A stretch of DNA of 51,659 nt. Origin: Methylomonas rivi. GTDB taxonomy: Bacteria > Pseudomonadota > Gammaproteobacteria > Methylococcales > Methylomonadaceae. The translations under genes and the position numbers were made by a program. Below are positions 26,117-36,584 of this stretch, in pieces (positions within the stretch are counted from its first letter, which is position 1; every line of letters starts with the position of its first letter). Under the pieces are notes generated by a model. It saw nothing but the letters and a program-made list of their open reading frames with translations. It did not search any database and was not told where the DNA came from. The DNA is taken from the NCBI RefSeq assembly GCF_024505165.1, contig NZ_JANIBK010000014.1:1-51659 (forward strand). Direction: 5' to 3'.

Positions 26117-29100
26117 ATGATGGACGGCAGACCAGACAGTCATCCGCTGCTCAGAACCACGGTGTTTTTCGGCCTGTGCTGTCTGGCGTTTCTATTATTT
26201 GGCGGGCAGCTCGCGCAACTGCAGGCCGCCAGGGCCTCGCAGCGCTTTGAGGCGTTGACAACGCGGGTCATTCAGCATTTGCAAAGCCGCATGGAGATTT
26301 ACGAATACGGATTGCACGGCGCGCGCGGCCCGTTTATCGTCACCGATATCGATGGCATGACGCGAACGCGGTTTCAAGCCTATATTGCTTCCCGCGACAC
26401 CGAACGCGAATTTCCCGGCGCCCATGGGTTCGGCTTTATTAGAAAGGTAAGCTCCGGGCAGGAGGCGGCATTTATCGCCGCCGAGAAAGCGCGCGGGCGG
26501 GACGATTTTCAGATCAAACAGTTGGCGCCGCATAACGGCGATAAATTGGTGATTCAATATATCGAACCGGAGGCCGTGAATAGCCGGGCAATCGGTTTGG
26601 ATATTGCATCGGAACGCCGCCGCCGCGAAGCCGCGCAGAGGGCGATCGGCGAAGGCGTGGCGACGTTGACCCGCCCCATCACGCTGGTGCAGGCCCAGGG
26701 AAAAGTCAAGCAGGGTTTTTTGTTTCTTCTCCCGGTCTATCGCGGGCACGGTTCGGTACCTCCGGCTGATCTTCGCCAACAGGCCGCGGCCGGTCTGGTG
26801 TATACACCGTTGGTCATCGATGAAGTCCTGGCTGATTTTGATTTTGGCGGCGGTGAATTTTCGCTGGCCTTGGCGGACGCTGAACGCGAAGAATTGCCTG
26901 AGCGCTTTTACGCCTCGCCGGGCGCGGACGGCGCGGAGGTAAGTAGTCTGGTCAACCACATTCGGCTGCCGATGTTCGGCCGCGTTTGGCTGGTCGAGGT
27001 GAAAGCGCGGCCGCTGTTTATCAATAATCTCAATCAAACCGATCCTTGGCGGATTGTCGGCGGCATGCTGGCGGTGGCCGCGCTATTGAGCGCGTTGTTG
27101 TACATGTCGCAAGTAAGCAAGATGCGAAGCCGGCAATTCCGCCTGGAGCAGGCGCGTCTGGCGGCCATCGTGGCCAATTCCAGCGATGCCATTATCGGTA
27201 CTACTCTGGATGGCGCCGTAACCAGTTGGAATAAAGCCGCCGAATGGATATTCGGTTATCCCGCCGAACAGGCGATGGGGCGTCGGCTGGCGGATTTGAT
27301 TGTGCCGGAAGCGCTGCGCGAGCATGAAGCCGGTTTGCTCGCCCGCATCATTCAAGGCGAGACCATTCCGCACTTCAATACCCAGAGATGCCGGCGCGGC
27401 GGTGAACCGATCGATGCCTCGGTGACCATCTCGCCGATCTACGACGCGTCCGGGCGGGTAATGGGCACGGCGGAAACCATCCGCGATATCTCTCAACAGC
27501 AGGCCGCGGAAGCACGCATTCGCGAACTGAACAATGCGCTGGAGAGGCAGGTGGTTCAGCGTACCGCCGAATTGGAAGCGGCCCGGCGCGATTTGCAGAC
27601 GCTATTGGATGCGGTGCCTTCCATGATCGGTTATTGGGACAGCAATTTGATCAATCAGTTTGCCAATCGGGCTTATCTGGATTGGTTCGGCATCGAACCT
27701 CGGCGGGTCAAGGGGATGTTTATCGGCGATTTGATGGGCGCCGAATTGTACGGTTTGAACCGGCCCCACATCGAAGCGGCGTTAAACGGGGAAAAACAAA
27801 TTTTCGAACGGGCTATTCCCCGGCCGGACGGTTCCGGATTGCGCTACTCCCAGACGCAGTACCTGCCGGATTGGGTGGACGGCTGCGTGAGAGGTTTTTA
27901 TGTGATCGCATACGACGTGTCCGAGATTGTCGAAAGCCGCCGGAAACTTGCGGATGCATTACGCGAAAACGAATTGCTCTCGCGCACCATCAATGAACAG
28001 TTGCTGATTTCGATCACCGACCGGGCGGGCCGCATCCGCGAGGTGAACGATAATTTTTGCCGCTTGAGCGGCTACAGCCGCGAGGAGTTGCTGGGCCAAA
28101 ATCACCGCATGGTGAATTCCGGGCTGCATCCACGGACGTTTTGGAAAAGCATGTGGCGTACCGTCAGCGCGGGTAAAGCCTGGCGGGCGGAAGTATGCAA
28201 CCGGGCCAAGGACGGCAGTTTATATTGGGTCGACAACATGATTGCGCCGATAAGGGAAGCGGACGGCGGTATCGACCGTTATATTTCGGTGCGTACCGAC
28301 ATTACCGAGAAAAAACGCGCCGATGCGGAATTGGCCAGAGTCAATGCCTTGCTGGCCAGTGTCATGAGCGCTTCCACCCGGGTCTCGATTATTTCGACCG
28401 ACAGGGACGGCGTGATTCGGCTGTTCAATTCCGGTGCCGAACATATGTTGGGTTATTGCGCCGACGAGGTGGTGGGCAAAATGACGCCGGCGCTGTTTCA
28501 TTCCGCGGCGGAAGTTGAACGGCGCGGTGATGAATTGACCGGGGAGTACGGCGAACCCATTGCGGGTTTTCGGGTTTTTGTGCATAAAGCGGAACTCGAA
28601 GGCTTTGAAGCGAGAGAGTGGACGTATATTCACAAGGACGGTTCGCAGGTACCCGTGTCCTTGACGGTGACCGCCATGCGCGACCAGGCCGGGAGTATTC
28701 AAGGTTATCTGGGTATAGCCAAAGATATTTCGCTATTGAAGAAGCAACAGGCCACAATCCGCCGCATGCTGGAAACATCGCCGATCGCGGTGCGGGTGGC
28801 GTTGCGACGCGATAAACGCGTGGTGTTCGTCAACCAGCGCTTTGCCGAACTGGTGCAATGCGAACGGAATCGGGCGGTCGAACTGGATATCCGGCCTTAC
28901 TACGCCGATGCCCGTGAATTGGAAGCCATAGATAAGCGTCTCGAGCAAGGCGAAACCGTAGTCGACCAGTTGGTGCAATTGCAAATACCGGGCTGGCCGG
29001 CCGACGGCATCATTTGGGTATTGGCGTCCTATATGCCGGTCGATTATGAAGGCCAGGATGCGGTTTTGGCATGGCTTTACGATGTGTCGGAACTGCGAAA

Positions 29101-30925
29101 CGCCAAAACCGCCGCGGAGGCGGCGAATCTGGCCAAAAGTAATTTTTTGGCGGTGATGAGTCACGAGATTCGCACGCCGATGAATGCGATACTGGCGCTA
29201 AGCGGGCTTTTGGAAGAAGACGCCTTGGCGAAGGAACAGCTTGATTTGGTGAGGGGCATCGGTTCCGCCGGCCGTTCGCTGCTTACCATCATTAACGATA
29301 TTCTGGATTTTTCGAAAATCGAGGCCGGCCAATTACGTATAGATCTCGCGCCTTTCAGTCTCAAGGCCAGATTGGAGCATCTCGACAAGCTGATGGGCGG
29401 GCTGGCCGCGCAAAAACGGCTTGGTTGGCGCATCGTGTTGCTCGCCGATATTCCCGACCGGCTTTGCGGCGATAGCTTGCGACTGGAACAGGTGTTGATC
29501 AATTTGATAGGGAATGCCATCAAATTCACCGCGCGGGGTGAAGTATGCTTGACGGTATCGAGTGTGGAACGCGGCGCCGAGCGGGCGCGGCTGCGTTTTG
29601 ACATCAGCGACACCGGTATCGGGATTGGGCCGGACGTATTCGAGCAGTTGTTTACCCCGTTTACCCAGGCCGAAGCCTCCACCACGCGCCGATTCGGCGG
29701 TACCGGACTGGGATTGTCGATTTGCAAGCGTTTGGTCGAGTTAATGGGTGGGGTGATCGGCGTGGACAGCCAGCCGGGACAGGGCAGCGTGTTTTGGTTC
29801 GAGTTGCCGTTCGAGTATGCCGATCCGCTTGATCCCGCGGCGGTACCCACGTTCCGATCGACGCAGCGCGGCCGGCGTCTAACAGGCTTGCGCATTCTGG
29901 CCGTGGACGATAGCGACATTAATTTGGAAGTGGTCAAGCACTTGCTGCTCCGGGAAGCCGCTCAGCCGGTGCTGGTCGGCGATGGCGGCCGGGCGTTGTC
30001 GATTTTGCGCGACGAACCGCAAGGCTTCGACGCGGTACTGATGGATATGCATATGCCGGTGATGGACGGTTTTAGCGTCACGCGAGCGATTCGTAACGAA
30101 TTGAACCTGCGCGATTTGCCCGTGATCGCCTTTAGCGCCGGCGTGTTGGATGAGGAACGTAAAGCCATGTATGATGCAGGCGTCAACGATTTTCTATCCA
30201 AGCCGGTGGAAAGAGATCAATTAGTCGATTGTTTGCAGCGCTGGACAGCAAATAAGCGTCCGGAAACGCCGCCGGAATCCGGACCGGAACTATCCGAGCC
30301 GGGCGCTTTTCCGACTATTGCGGGTATAGACCGTCACCAGGCCGAAGTGCAGCTGGACGGCGACAGGCAATTTTTTCTGGAATTGCTGGAACGCTTCGTG
30401 AACGGCAATGCAACGATGGTTGACCAACTGGTTGATAAATTGGCTCGCGGCGAGCGTCCCGCTGTCATAGCGGAGCTGCATAAATTAAAAAGCCAGGCCG
30501 GCTACATCGGCGCCGCCGCCGCGGGCGAGGCGATCGTAAACCTGGAAGCCGCGCTCATGGCGGGCCAGGCGAATGTCGATACATTGCTGAAGCGTTTTAA
30601 AGAGGTGTTCGAGGCATTGATCGGCGCGGCGCGCTGCTATCTGGAGGAAAAACCGCCGGGGGCGGGGCGGCCGACGCTTGATGGCGCCGGAGATGTGGAT
30701 ACGGCGCAACTCCGAATCTTGCTGGAGCGGTTGGCGCCGCTGTTGGCCGACAATATGTTCTCGGCCCGATCCGCAAGCCGGGAAATCGAAGAGATGCTGG
30801 CCGGTAGCGCATTGGCGGCGCCTTATCGGCCGGTGGCCGACAGTATTTCTCTGCTAAAATTTCAAGACGCCCAAACGGCTTTGGCAAGTTTTCGGGACGG
30901 TTTGTGCCCACACTCTTCAATTTAG
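26117..30925 (+). CDS. CHASE/multi-PAS hybrid histidine kinase with receiver and Hpt domains
   Basis: A 1602-residue membrane sensor kinase. Transmembrane helix 1 (about 12-30) and helix 2 (about 312-330) enclose an extracytoplasmic CHASE domain ([24 protein letters not shown]). About five PAS domains follow (about 345-1010), then HisKA with SHEIRTPMN (His1016), HATPase with NAIKFT and GGTGLGLSI, a receiver with [11 protein letters not shown] (Asp1310), and an Hpt domain with [10 protein letters not shown] (His1455). A complete intramolecular phosphorelay is therefore encoded. The output protein is not fused. The REC-GGDEF gene starting 5 bp downstream is the natural phosphate acceptor. The ligand is unknown. 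Confidence 0.93.
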   Translation: MMDGRPDSHPLLRTTVFFGLCCLAFLLFGGQLAQLQAARASQRFEALTTRVIQHLQSRMEIYEYGLHGARGPFIVTDIDGMTRTRFQAYIASRDTEREFPGAHGFGFIRKVSSGQEAAFIAAEKARGRDDFQIKQLAPHNGDKLVIQYIEPEAVNSRAIGLDIASERRRREAAQRAIGEGVATLTRPITLVQAQGKVKQGFLFLLPVYRGHGSVPPADLRQQAAAGLVYTPLVIDEVLADFDFGGGEFSLALADAEREELPERFYASPGADGAEVSSLVNHIRLPMFGRVWLVEVKARPLFINNLNQTDPWRIVGGMLAVAALLSALLYMSQVSKMRSRQFRLEQARLAAIVANSSDAIIGTTLDGAVTSWNKAAEWIFGYPAEQAMGRRLADLIVPEALREHEAGLLARIIQGETIPHFNTQRCRRGGEPIDASVTISPIYDASGRVMGTAETIRDISQQQAAEARIRELNNALERQVVQRTAELEAARRDLQTLLDAVPSMIGYWDSNLINQFANRAYLDWFGIEPRRVKGMFIGDLMGAELYGLNRPHIEAALNGEKQIFERAIPRPDGSGLRYSQTQYLPDWVDGCVRGFYVIAYDVSEIVESRRKLADALRENELLSRTINEQLLISITDRAGRIREVNDNFCRLSGYSREELLGQNHRMVNSGLHPRTFWKSMWRTVSAGKAWRAEVCNRAKDGSLYWVDNMIAPIREADGGIDRYISVRTDITEKKRADAELARVNALLASVMSASTRVSIISTDRDGVIRLFNSGAEHMLGYCADEVVGKMTPALFHSAAEVERRGDELTGEYGEPIAGFRVFVHKAELEGFEAREWTYIHKDGSQVPVSLTVTAMRDQAGSIQGYLGIAKDISLLKKQQATIRRMLETSPIAVRVALRRDKRVVFVNQRFAELVQCERNRAVELDIRPYYADARELEAIDKRLEQGETVVDQLVQLQIPGWPADGIIWVLASYMPVDYEGQDAVLAWLYDVSELRNAKTAAEAANLAKSNFLAVMSHEIRTPMNAILALSGLLEEDALAKEQLDLVRGIGSAGRSLLTIINDILDFSKIEAGQLRIDLAPFSLKARLEHLDKLMGGLAAQKRLGWRIVLLADIPDRLCGDSLRLEQVLINLIGNAIKFTARGEVCLTVSSVERGAERARLRFDISDTGIGIGPDVFEQLFTPFTQAEASTTRRFGGTGLGLSICKRLVELMGGVIGVDSQPGQGSVFWFELPFEYADPLDPAAVPTFRSTQRGRRLTGLRILAVDDSDINLEVVKHLLLREAAQPVLVGDGGRALSILRDEPQGFDAVLMDMHMPVMDGFSVTRAIRNELNLRDLPVIAFSAGVLDEERKAMYDAGVNDFLSKPVERDQLVDCLQRWTANKRPETPPESGPELSEPGAFPTIAGIDRHQAEVQLDGDRQFFLELLERFVNGNATMVDQLVDKLARGERPAVIAELHKLKSQAGYIGAAAAGEAIVNLEAALMAGQANVDTLLKRFKEVFEALIGAARCYLEEKPPGAGRPTLDGAGDVDTAQLRILLERLAPLLADNMFSARSASREIEEMLAGSALAAPYRPVADSISLLKFQDAQTALASFRDGLCPHSSI

Positions 30926-30930
30926 CGCCC

Positions 30931-31833
30931 ATGACTCAACCAGCCCGTATTTTAATTGTCGACGATGCGACGGATAACATCGAGTTTCTGGCCAGGATTC
31001 TGGACGACGCGTACGAAGTGCAAATCGCCACCAGCGGGCCTATGGCCTTGGAGTTGGCCGGTCGGGAGCCGCCGGCGTTAATTCTGCTGGATGTGGCGAT
31101 GCCGGGCATGGATGGTTATCAGGTGCTCAACGCATTGCGGGAATTGAGCCAGTGTCGCGATATTCCGGTGATATTCATTACCGGCCATGGCGATACGGAA
31201 AACGAGACGCGCGGGCTGGAAGCGGGCGCGGTGGATTTTATTTCCAAACCGGTCAATCCGGCGGTGGTGAGGGCTCGCGTCAATACCCATTTGACGCTGA
31301 AGGCAAAATCCGACCAGTTGCGTTCGCTGGTCTCCATCGACAGTCTGACAGGCCTGACCAACCGCCGCCGGTTTGACGAATTTTTAGCGTTGGAATGGTT
31401 GCATTGCCAACGTTATGGTTGGCCGTTGACCCTGTTGTTCATCGATATCGATTACTTCAAACTGTATAACGACCATTACGGCCATCTCGCGGGAGATGCT
31501 TGTCTGGCAAGGGTGGCGGCGGCTATTGGCGGCCAGTTCGGCCGTTCCCACGACTTGGTGGCGCGGTATGGCGGCGAGGAATTCGTTTGCCTGCTGCCCC
31601 AATGCGACATGGCCAAGGTACGCAACAAGGGGTATGAATTGTGCGATGCCGTGGCCGGATTGCGGATACCGCACGAGACGTCCCCGACGGCGCCGGTGGT
31701 GACTATCAGTATTGGTATCGCCGCCATGATACCGGGTCAGGATGCCAACGATCCGGAAGCGTTGGTGGACTTGGCGGACCGGAACCTCTATATCGCCAAA
31801 TCGCAAGGGCGGAACCGGCTATGCGACGGTTGA
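30931..31833 (+). CDS. Response-regulator diguanylate cyclase (REC-GGDEF)
   Basis: A 300-residue product from the ATG at 30931, 5 bp after the kinase stop; an upstream ATG at 30904 would overlap the kinase gene. The receiver domain has ILLDVAMPGMDG (Asp54) and the conserved Lys in FISKPVNP. The GGDEF domain carries an active GGEEF signature (214-218), with an RSHD inhibitory I-site five residues before it. It should make c-di-GMP when phosphorylated by the adjacent hybrid kinase through the Hpt domain. The pair looks like one operon and one pathway. Confidence 0.93.
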   Translation: MTQPARILIVDDATDNIEFLARILDDAYEVQIATSGPMALELAGREPPALILLDVAMPGMDGYQVLNALRELSQCRDIPVIFITGHGDTENETRGLEAGAVDFISKPVNPAVVRARVNTHLTLKAKSDQLRSLVSIDSLTGLTNRRRFDEFLALEWLHCQRYGWPLTLLFIDIDYFKLYNDHYGHLAGDACLARVAAAIGGQFGRSHDLVARYGGEEFVCLLPQCDMAKVRNKGYELCDAVAGLRIPHETSPTAPVVTISIGIAAMIPGQDANDPEALVDLADRNLYIAKSQGRNRLCDG

Positions 31834-31944
31834 AATTGCCGGCCCTTAGCGCATGGAAGCCGCTACGAACAACATAAAGGATGCGGTTTTACACGCTGAC
31901 TAAATCCGGCCGTCATGTGTTTCGTAGCGCTTTGGTCGGTTAAA

Positions 31945-32301
31945 TCAACCCTTGCCCGGCAGCATGCCTACCGTGCCGGGTTTTATGCGTTTGCAGGTAA
32001 CCACCACTTCTTCCTGAAAGCATTTTTGCTGGCCGCCATTATCGCCGCAAGGGCTGCAGACGGTATTGCCGGCGGTTTTGATTTCGTCCAAATGCCAGCC
32101 GTAACCTTGAGTTTGACAGAAGCGTTTGCTGAATCTATCTACCGTGTAGGGTTTTGAGGCGGCCTGTTTAGCCTTGCTTTCCACATCGCAATGCGCTGGC
32201 AAGGTGTTGGCCATCAAATCCCGGTAAATGTATTCGGTGGCGCCAGCCGAACCGCTTAACAACAAGGTGAATAATAATCCGCCGATAAACTGTTTTTTCA
32301 T
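31945..32301 (-). CDS. Secreted six-cysteine protein of unknown function
   Basis: A 118-residue protein with a clear signal peptide (about 1-21, ending SAGA). The mature part has six cysteines (38, 62, 82, 85, 94, 103), including a CSPC pair, so it is probably a disulphide-stabilised periplasmic protein or a redox partner. It is the last gene of a three-gene minus-strand operon with a small membrane protein and a thioredoxin-like protein. No family is recognised. Confidence 0.75.
   Translation of the reverse strand: MKKQFIGGLLFTLLLSGSAGATEYIYRDLMANTLPAHCDVESKAKQAASKPYTVDRFSKRFCQTQGYGWHLDEIKTAGNTVCSPCGDNGGQQKCFQEEVVVTCKRIKPGTVGMLPGKG
31955..31984 (+). terminator. Possible intrinsic terminator after the REC-GGDEF gene
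   Basis: CCCGGCA (31955-31961) pairs with TGCCGGG (31974-31980), followed by TTTT. It lies inside the 3' end of the convergent secreted-protein gene, 120 bp after the diguanylate cyclase stop. The 12-nt loop is large. Confidence 0.35.
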
Positions 32302-32311
32302 GGCTTAACCC

Positions 32312-32500
32312 CTAGTATTCTTTGATGATACGGATGTTCATCTGTTGGTTTTCTTGGTTGAGCTGTTGTTTGATGGGCTCGAACTTATCGTTCTCGTTGA
32401 GCTTGACCGCCAAAATGGCCCCCACCAACGCCACGGTCGCCAATACCATGTATAAAACAAAATGATCTTTTTCAGCTACTTCTACTTGTTCGTTCATCAT
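32312..32500 (-). CDS. Small single-pass membrane protein
   Basis: A 62-residue protein with an acidic N-terminus, one transmembrane helix (about 14-31, FVLYMVLATVALVGAILAV) and a polar C-terminal tail. It is flanked at 9-10 bp by the thioredoxin-like and secreted six-cysteine genes on the same strand. No family is recognised. The topology would suit a tether or small subunit for the neighbouring redox proteins, but that is inference. Confidence 0.65.
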   Translation of the reverse strand: MMNEQVEVAEKDHFVLYMVLATVALVGAILAVKLNENDKFEPIKQQLNQENQQMNIRIIKEY

Positions 32501-32509
32501 CGTTACCTC

Positions 32510-32746
32510 TCAGGATTTTAAATCGGCCAGGGCCGCGCCAAAATTGATGTGAAATACTTGATTGTCCAGCACCAGGGCGGGGACGGAAACCACGCCGGCC
32601 GCTTCGGCCGCGCCGATACGGTCAGGCTGTGTACCTAGGTGGACGCTTTCCAGGGAATATTTGCCCTGATCCAGCGCGTTGATCAGCATCTGTTCGGCGC
32701 CCAGGCAAACCGGGCAACCGGCATGATAAAAAACCGCATTTGACAT
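32510..32746 (-). CDS. Small thioredoxin/glutaredoxin-fold protein
   Basis: A 78-residue protein from the ATG at 32746, chosen because AGGAGT lies 8 nt upstream; the open frame extends 13 codons further without a site. It has a C-P-V-C redox motif in FYHAGCPVC and the cis-proline loop VSVPALVLDN, so it is a minimal thioredoxin-like fold. It lacks a signal peptide and so should be cytoplasmic. It is the first gene of a three-gene operon under a strong-looking promoter and an adjacent palindrome. Confidence 0.85.
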   Translation of the reverse strand: MSNAVFYHAGCPVCLGAEQMLINALDQGKYSLESVHLGTQPDRIGAAEAAGVVSVPALVLDNQVFHINFGAALADLKS

Positions 32747-32781
32747 AGTCGACTCCTCGTTGTTATTGGTATCGAATCGAA

Positions 32782-32810
32782 ACAATAAACCAGTGTCATG
32801 TATTTGTCAA
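32782..32810 (-). promoter_or_regulatory. Sigma-70 promoter of the thioredoxin-like operon
   Basis: On the minus strand a perfect TTGACA (32805-32810) and TATTGT (32782-32787) are separated by exactly 17 bp, about 36 bp before the start codon. This is the best promoter match I found in the window. Confidence 0.75.
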
Positions 32811-32812
32811 AC

Positions 32813-32831
32813 AAATATCGTTTCGATATTT
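32813..32831. promoter_or_regulatory. Perfect palindrome next to the -35 box, candidate operator
   Basis: AAATATCGTTTCGATATTT consists of 8-bp perfect arms around TTT and ends 2 bp upstream of the -35 box. This is a typical position and size for a dimeric regulator site. The cognate regulator is not identified. Confidence 0.55.
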
Positions 32832-33216
32832 TTTAGGCTTATGGGGCTCCGTCTGAAATGCCGGGGCCGGCCGTTTTAGACAGCGGAAATAAAACATCCC
32901 TTTAACCGTCCTGGTGCGCGGGATGGGCTGGACTTGGAAGGTGGTAAGCGGCCACCGCGCGGGCCGGCGTCTGTGGCCGGAATAATTCTCGACGAGTGAA
33001 ACGGGTAAGTTAACCGCTTCCCGGGAAAAGTAGGCGGAAGGTTTTGGATTTACATCCTTCGTTGTGTAGATGGCAGCTACCATGCTGGGCATGCCGACAA
33101 CCTTGGACAACGGATGGGGCAATGCCGGATCGGCAAATCAAAGGCTGGAATGGTAATTAAGATAGAAGCTATGATGCCGGGCGGCAGTATGCTGGCTTTT
33201 GGTTTCTTTTCAACCG

Positions 33217-33606
33217 TCACTCATCAAGAACATCAACCTTTATCCGGCTGCGTTGAATACACAAAGAATAAGCATCATCCTGATTACTCGCGCCGCGCGC
33301 TTCCTGCAAACAGGCTTTGGAAACGTTGATATATTCGGTAGGGTCGGCGCAGGCCACCGGTCGGCCGGCATGCGCCATGCAGGCAATAAAGGCATTTGCA
33401 TCGCAACCGAGAGGAACCTCGACAACACTGAATGAACCGGCGGTCGGTACCTTAACGGATTGGTGCAACATAGAGGATTGGCTGCATTGCAAGGCATCAA
33501 AAAAATAGCCGTCATTGGTTTTTGTGCCAACAAATTTTACCGATTCGCGGTCGGAGCAACCGAGTAGCGTGATTATGCATAACAATATCGCCGATAATCT
33601 GATCAT
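33217..33606 (-). CDS. Putative lipoprotein with conserved-looking cysteines
   Basis: A 129-residue product from the ATG at 33606, where GAGAAGA precedes at good spacing; the frame is open 15 codons further. The signal peptide ends in a clear lipobox, TLLGC. The mature part has six further cysteines and no enzyme motif. No family is recognised. It is divergent from the plus-strand lipoprotein gene at 33762. Confidence 0.75.
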   Translation of the reverse strand: MIRLSAILLCIITLLGCSDRESVKFVGTKTNDGYFFDALQCSQSSMLHQSVKVPTAGSFSVVEVPLGCDANAFIACMAHAGRPVACADPTEYINVSKACLQEARGASNQDDAYSLCIQRSRIKVDVLDE

Positions 33607-33761
33607 TGGTCTTCTCGGGAAATTGGAATAGCGGATATATTCGAAAGACATTTAACCCGTTTGAAAAAGTCTTGTCCATTCAATTCCAATCCTGGTCAAC
33701 AAACATCCCCAATTTGCTTTTCTAAGCATAATTAACGAGAATCGATGACAAAGGAGCAAAT

Positions 33762-34121
33762 ATGAAACTAAGAACACTGTGCTTACTGGTTCTGACGGCT
33801 GCGTTAACCGCTTGCGGCCACGGCTTCGAAGGCGAATACAGCGAACAAGTCGGCTCGTCGGTCGAGTTCCTGGACGCCTTTGCCAAAGCGGCCGGGACTG
33901 ACGGAAAAACCATCGTCATCGGCCCGGATTACATCGATACCGACGGTATCCGTACTCAATACAAGGATATATTCGTCCGCGAATCGGGCAGCGAGCGGTA
34001 TTTGGTGCTTGAAAAGGACAACGGCGCCGAAGAGGCTTGGAAGATTGCCGATGACGATACCTTGGTTCAGGGCGGCGGTTTGGTTTCCATCACTTTGAAA
34101 CGGATCAAGAAACAAGATTAG
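33762..34121 (+). CDS. Small lipoprotein of unknown function
   Basis: A 119-residue protein with the signal peptide MKLRTLCLLVLTAALTAC, where Cys18 is the lipidation site. The mature domain, of predicted beta character, starts GFEGEYSEQVG and ends VSITLKRIKKQD. A strong AAGGAG lies before the ATG. A hairpin with a T-run follows the stop, so it is probably monocistronic. The function is unknown. Confidence 0.8.
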   Translation: MKLRTLCLLVLTAALTACGHGFEGEYSEQVGSSVEFLDAFAKAAGTDGKTIVIGPDYIDTDGIRTQYKDIFVRESGSERYLVLEKDNGAEEAWKIADDDTLVQGGGLVSITLKRIKKQD

Positions 34122-34176
34122 CTTTTGCATGTTATGTAACTGCGACGGCTGCAATATGGCCTACCTCAAATCTTGG

Positions 34177-34201
34177 CGGCGAAGTTATTTTTCGCCGTTT
34201 T
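34177..34201 (+). terminator. Intrinsic terminator of the lipoprotein gene
   Basis: CGGCGAA (34177-34183) pairs with TTCGCCG (34191-34197) over a 7-nt loop and is followed by TTTT. It overlaps the last codons and stop of the convergent Lon-related protease gene. Confidence 0.7.
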
Positions 34202-36584
34202 CTTTGCTAATAAATTCCTTCATCAAACCGGTGAATTTGCGCAATTGGGCGTCGATTTTGCCGTTGAACGATTCGGCTGGGTATTGGCCGTCCGCATCCG
34301 CTGTTCCAGCATCGATACCGCTTAGCAGCGCCAGAGCGTCGTCGACGGTCTCGATCGCGTAAATATGGAATTGTCCGGATTGGGCGGCGTGTACCACGTC
34401 CCAGCGCAGCATCAAATGCGCGATGTTGCTGGCGGGGATGATGACGCCCTGGCTGCCGGACAGGCCGCGGGCATGGCAAATATCGAAAAAGCCTTCGATC
34501 TTTTCGTTGACGCCGCCGATGGGTTGCACCTGACCGAGTTGATTGACCGAGCCGGTCAGGGCCAGATCCTGGCGTAGCGGTATTTGCGCCAGCGAGGAGA
34601 GGATGGCGCACAGTTCCGCCAACGAGGCGCTGTCGCCTTCGACATGGCCGTAAGACTGTTCGAATACCAGACTGGCGATCATCGAGAACGGCGTGCTGCG
34701 GGCGTAGCGGGCGGCGATGAAGTGGGACAGGATCATCACGCCCTTGGAGTGAATGGCGCCGCCCAGTTCGGTTTCGCGTTCGATGTCCACTACTTTGCCG
34801 TTACCCATGCGGGTGGTGGCGGTAATTCGGGAGGCCTGGCCGAAGGCGAATTCGCCCAGTTGCAATACCGACAGGCCGTTGATTTGGCCGACTACGGCGC
34901 CGTCGGTGGCGATCATGATGATGCCGCGCTGGATGTTTTCGTACAGCCGGTCGCGCAGCCTGTCCAGACGGCGGGTTTTCCGGTCTATGGCTTGCTGAAT
35001 ATCGCTGTTGGCGATTTGGGTGTGGCCGTTTTCGCCGGCCCAATGGTCGGCTTCGGTGAGCAGGTCCTTGATGCTGCGCAGGTGGGTCAGCAGTTTTTCC
35101 GCATCGTCGGCCAGCCTGGCGCTGTGTTCGATGATGCGGGCAATGGCCGCTTTGCTGAGCGGGCGCAACTTTTCCCGTTTGGCGATGGTGGCCAGCAGGC
35201 GGGCGTATTCCAGGCTGTTGTGCTCGCGATTGACGCTGTTGGCGAAGTCGGCGGCGACTTTGAAAAAATCCTGAAACTCCGGATCGTAGTAGCTCAACAG
35301 GTAATACAGCAGCGGGTCGCCGAGCAGAATGATTTTGACATTCAACGGGATGGGTTCCGGTTCCAGCGAGGTGGTGCTGATCAGGCTCAAGGCTCTTTCC
35401 AGCGATTCGATGCGGATTTCGCCGGCTTTCAGGCTGCGTTTCAGGGTTTCCCAGGCATAGGGTTGCAGCAGCAGTTTGCGGGCGTCGATGATTAAATAGC
35501 CGCCGTTGGCTTTGTGCAGCGCGCCGGGTTTGATCATGGTGAAGTCGGTGATCAGCGAACCCATTTGCGCCTGATGGTCGATACGGCCGATCAGGTTGCC
35601 GTGGTTGGGCAGGTCCTCGCAAATCACCGGCGCCGAGCGTTTATGGTTCAAGTCCACCATTAAATTGACCTGGTAGCGCTTGAAGGGTTGCGGTTCTTGC
35701 GGCAGTTCCATAAACGACAAGACTTTTTCGCCGTGCGGAATAAAGTCGCGCACGTGTTCGATGATGTCCTTTTGCACGGCCACCAGATAATCCAGTATCG
35801 GCTGCCATTTGGCGTAGCGTTGTTTCAGTTCGTCGATGGGGTGGCTGACGGCCAGTTCGGCCACTTCCCGGTTCAAGGCCTGTAGTTTGCGTTTGGTTTC
35901 CTTACGCCACTGCGGAAATTTTTTGATCGCATCCCGCAACCGGTCCTGCAGGTCCAGCACCGTGTCGTGAAACTGGCGTTGGCGGTCTTTGTCCAGCTTA
36001 TTGAATTGTTCCGGGGTAAGGGGTTCGCTATTGTCGTCGGCCGGTAAAAAGGCGTAGCCGGTGGCGGTTTCGGTGAAAATGATATGGGCTTTTTCGGCTT
36101 CGTCGCGCAGCTGGGTAATTTCATTGATTTCGCGCTGGCGAGAGTCGTTTTCCAATTCGCCGGCGCGGGAGCGGTATTCGTCGCCGTCAAACGCGGCCGG
36201 GATGGCCACGCTGAGTTCGTCGATCAACTCGGCCATGTCCGATTGAAAGCCGCGGCCCTGGCCCGGTTCCAGGTGGATGGCCTTGGGTTTGGCCGGCTGG
36301 GTAAAATTATGCACATAACACCAGTCGAACGGCACCGGCTGGCGGTGGGCTTCCTGCTCGGCCAGCTGCATCGCGGTGGTCAGCTTGCCGGTGCCGTCCG
36401 GGGCCATGGCGAAGATGTTGTAACCGGGTTTCGCCACCCGCAGGCCAAATTTGATCGCCTCCATGGCGCGTTCCTGGCCCAGGATGACGTCGACGTTGTC
36501 CAGTTCTTCGGTCGATTCAAAGTCGAGCTGGTCGAGATCGCAGGATTTGTAAAGTTGCTCGGGAGTCAGTGCCTTGATGGTCAT
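34185..36584 (-). CDS. Lon-related ATP-dependent serine protease (AAA_32/LonB-like)
   Basis: A 799-residue product from the ATG at 36584 (MTIKALTPEQLYKSCDLDQ); the frame is open 32 codons further but without conservation. The P-loop region AMAPDGTGKLT near residue 65 belongs to the AAA_32 family. A coiled-coil-rich insertion with many charged residues follows. The C-terminal Lon protease domain has the catalytic dyad Ser652 (GDSAS) and Lys695 (GGVNEKIEG). The 43-residue spacing is the same as in classic Lon. It lacks the Lon substrate-binding N-domain. Its cellular substrates are unknown. Confidence 0.92.
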   Translation of the reverse strand: MTIKALTPEQLYKSCDLDQLDFESTEELDNVDVILGQERAMEAIKFGLRVAKPGYNIFAMAPDGTGKLTTAMQLAEQEAHRQPVPFDWCYVHNFTQPAKPKAIHLEPGQGRGFQSDMAELIDELSVAIPAAFDGDEYRSRAGELENDSRQREINEITQLRDEAEKAHIIFTETATGYAFLPADDNSEPLTPEQFNKLDKDRQRQFHDTVLDLQDRLRDAIKKFPQWRKETKRKLQALNREVAELAVSHPIDELKQRYAKWQPILDYLVAVQKDIIEHVRDFIPHGEKVLSFMELPQEPQPFKRYQVNLMVDLNHKRSAPVICEDLPNHGNLIGRIDHQAQMGSLITDFTMIKPGALHKANGGYLIIDARKLLLQPYAWETLKRSLKAGEIRIESLERALSLISTTSLEPEPIPLNVKIILLGDPLLYYLLSYYDPEFQDFFKVAADFANSVNREHNSLEYARLLATIAKREKLRPLSKAAIARIIEHSARLADDAEKLLTHLRSIKDLLTEADHWAGENGHTQIANSDIQQAIDRKTRRLDRLRDRLYENIQRGIIMIATDGAVVGQINGLSVLQLGEFAFGQASRITATTRMGNGKVVDIERETELGGAIHSKGVMILSHFIAARYARSTPFSMIASLVFEQSYGHVEGDSASLAELCAILSSLAQIPLRQDLALTGSVNQLGQVQPIGGVNEKIEGFFDICHARGLSGSQGVIIPASNIAHLMLRWDVVHAAQSGQFHIYAIETVDDALALLSGIDAGTADADGQYPAESFNGKIDAQLRKFTGLMKEFISKENGEK

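Larger units (their letters stand above)
32747..33216. other. Gene-free region upstream of the thioredoxin-like operon
   Basis: A 470-bp region. The left part holds the promoter and palindrome of the thioredoxin-like operon (32782-32831). The rest, about 32840-33216, is GC-rich with an open minus-strand frame lacking any recognisable protein, a ribosome binding site or a neighbour relationship. I see no RNA gene in it. Confidence 0.6.

Noticed and set aside
32796-33122. Minus-strand open frame of 108 codons in the gap before the thioredoxin-like operon
   Set aside because: It overlaps the palindrome and the promoter's upstream side, has a basic low-information product and no recognisable ribosome binding site. 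It may be chance.
34584-35495. Plus-strand open frame of 303 codons opposite the Lon-related protease
   Set aside because: It is antisense to conserved protease sequence and the product resembles no family.
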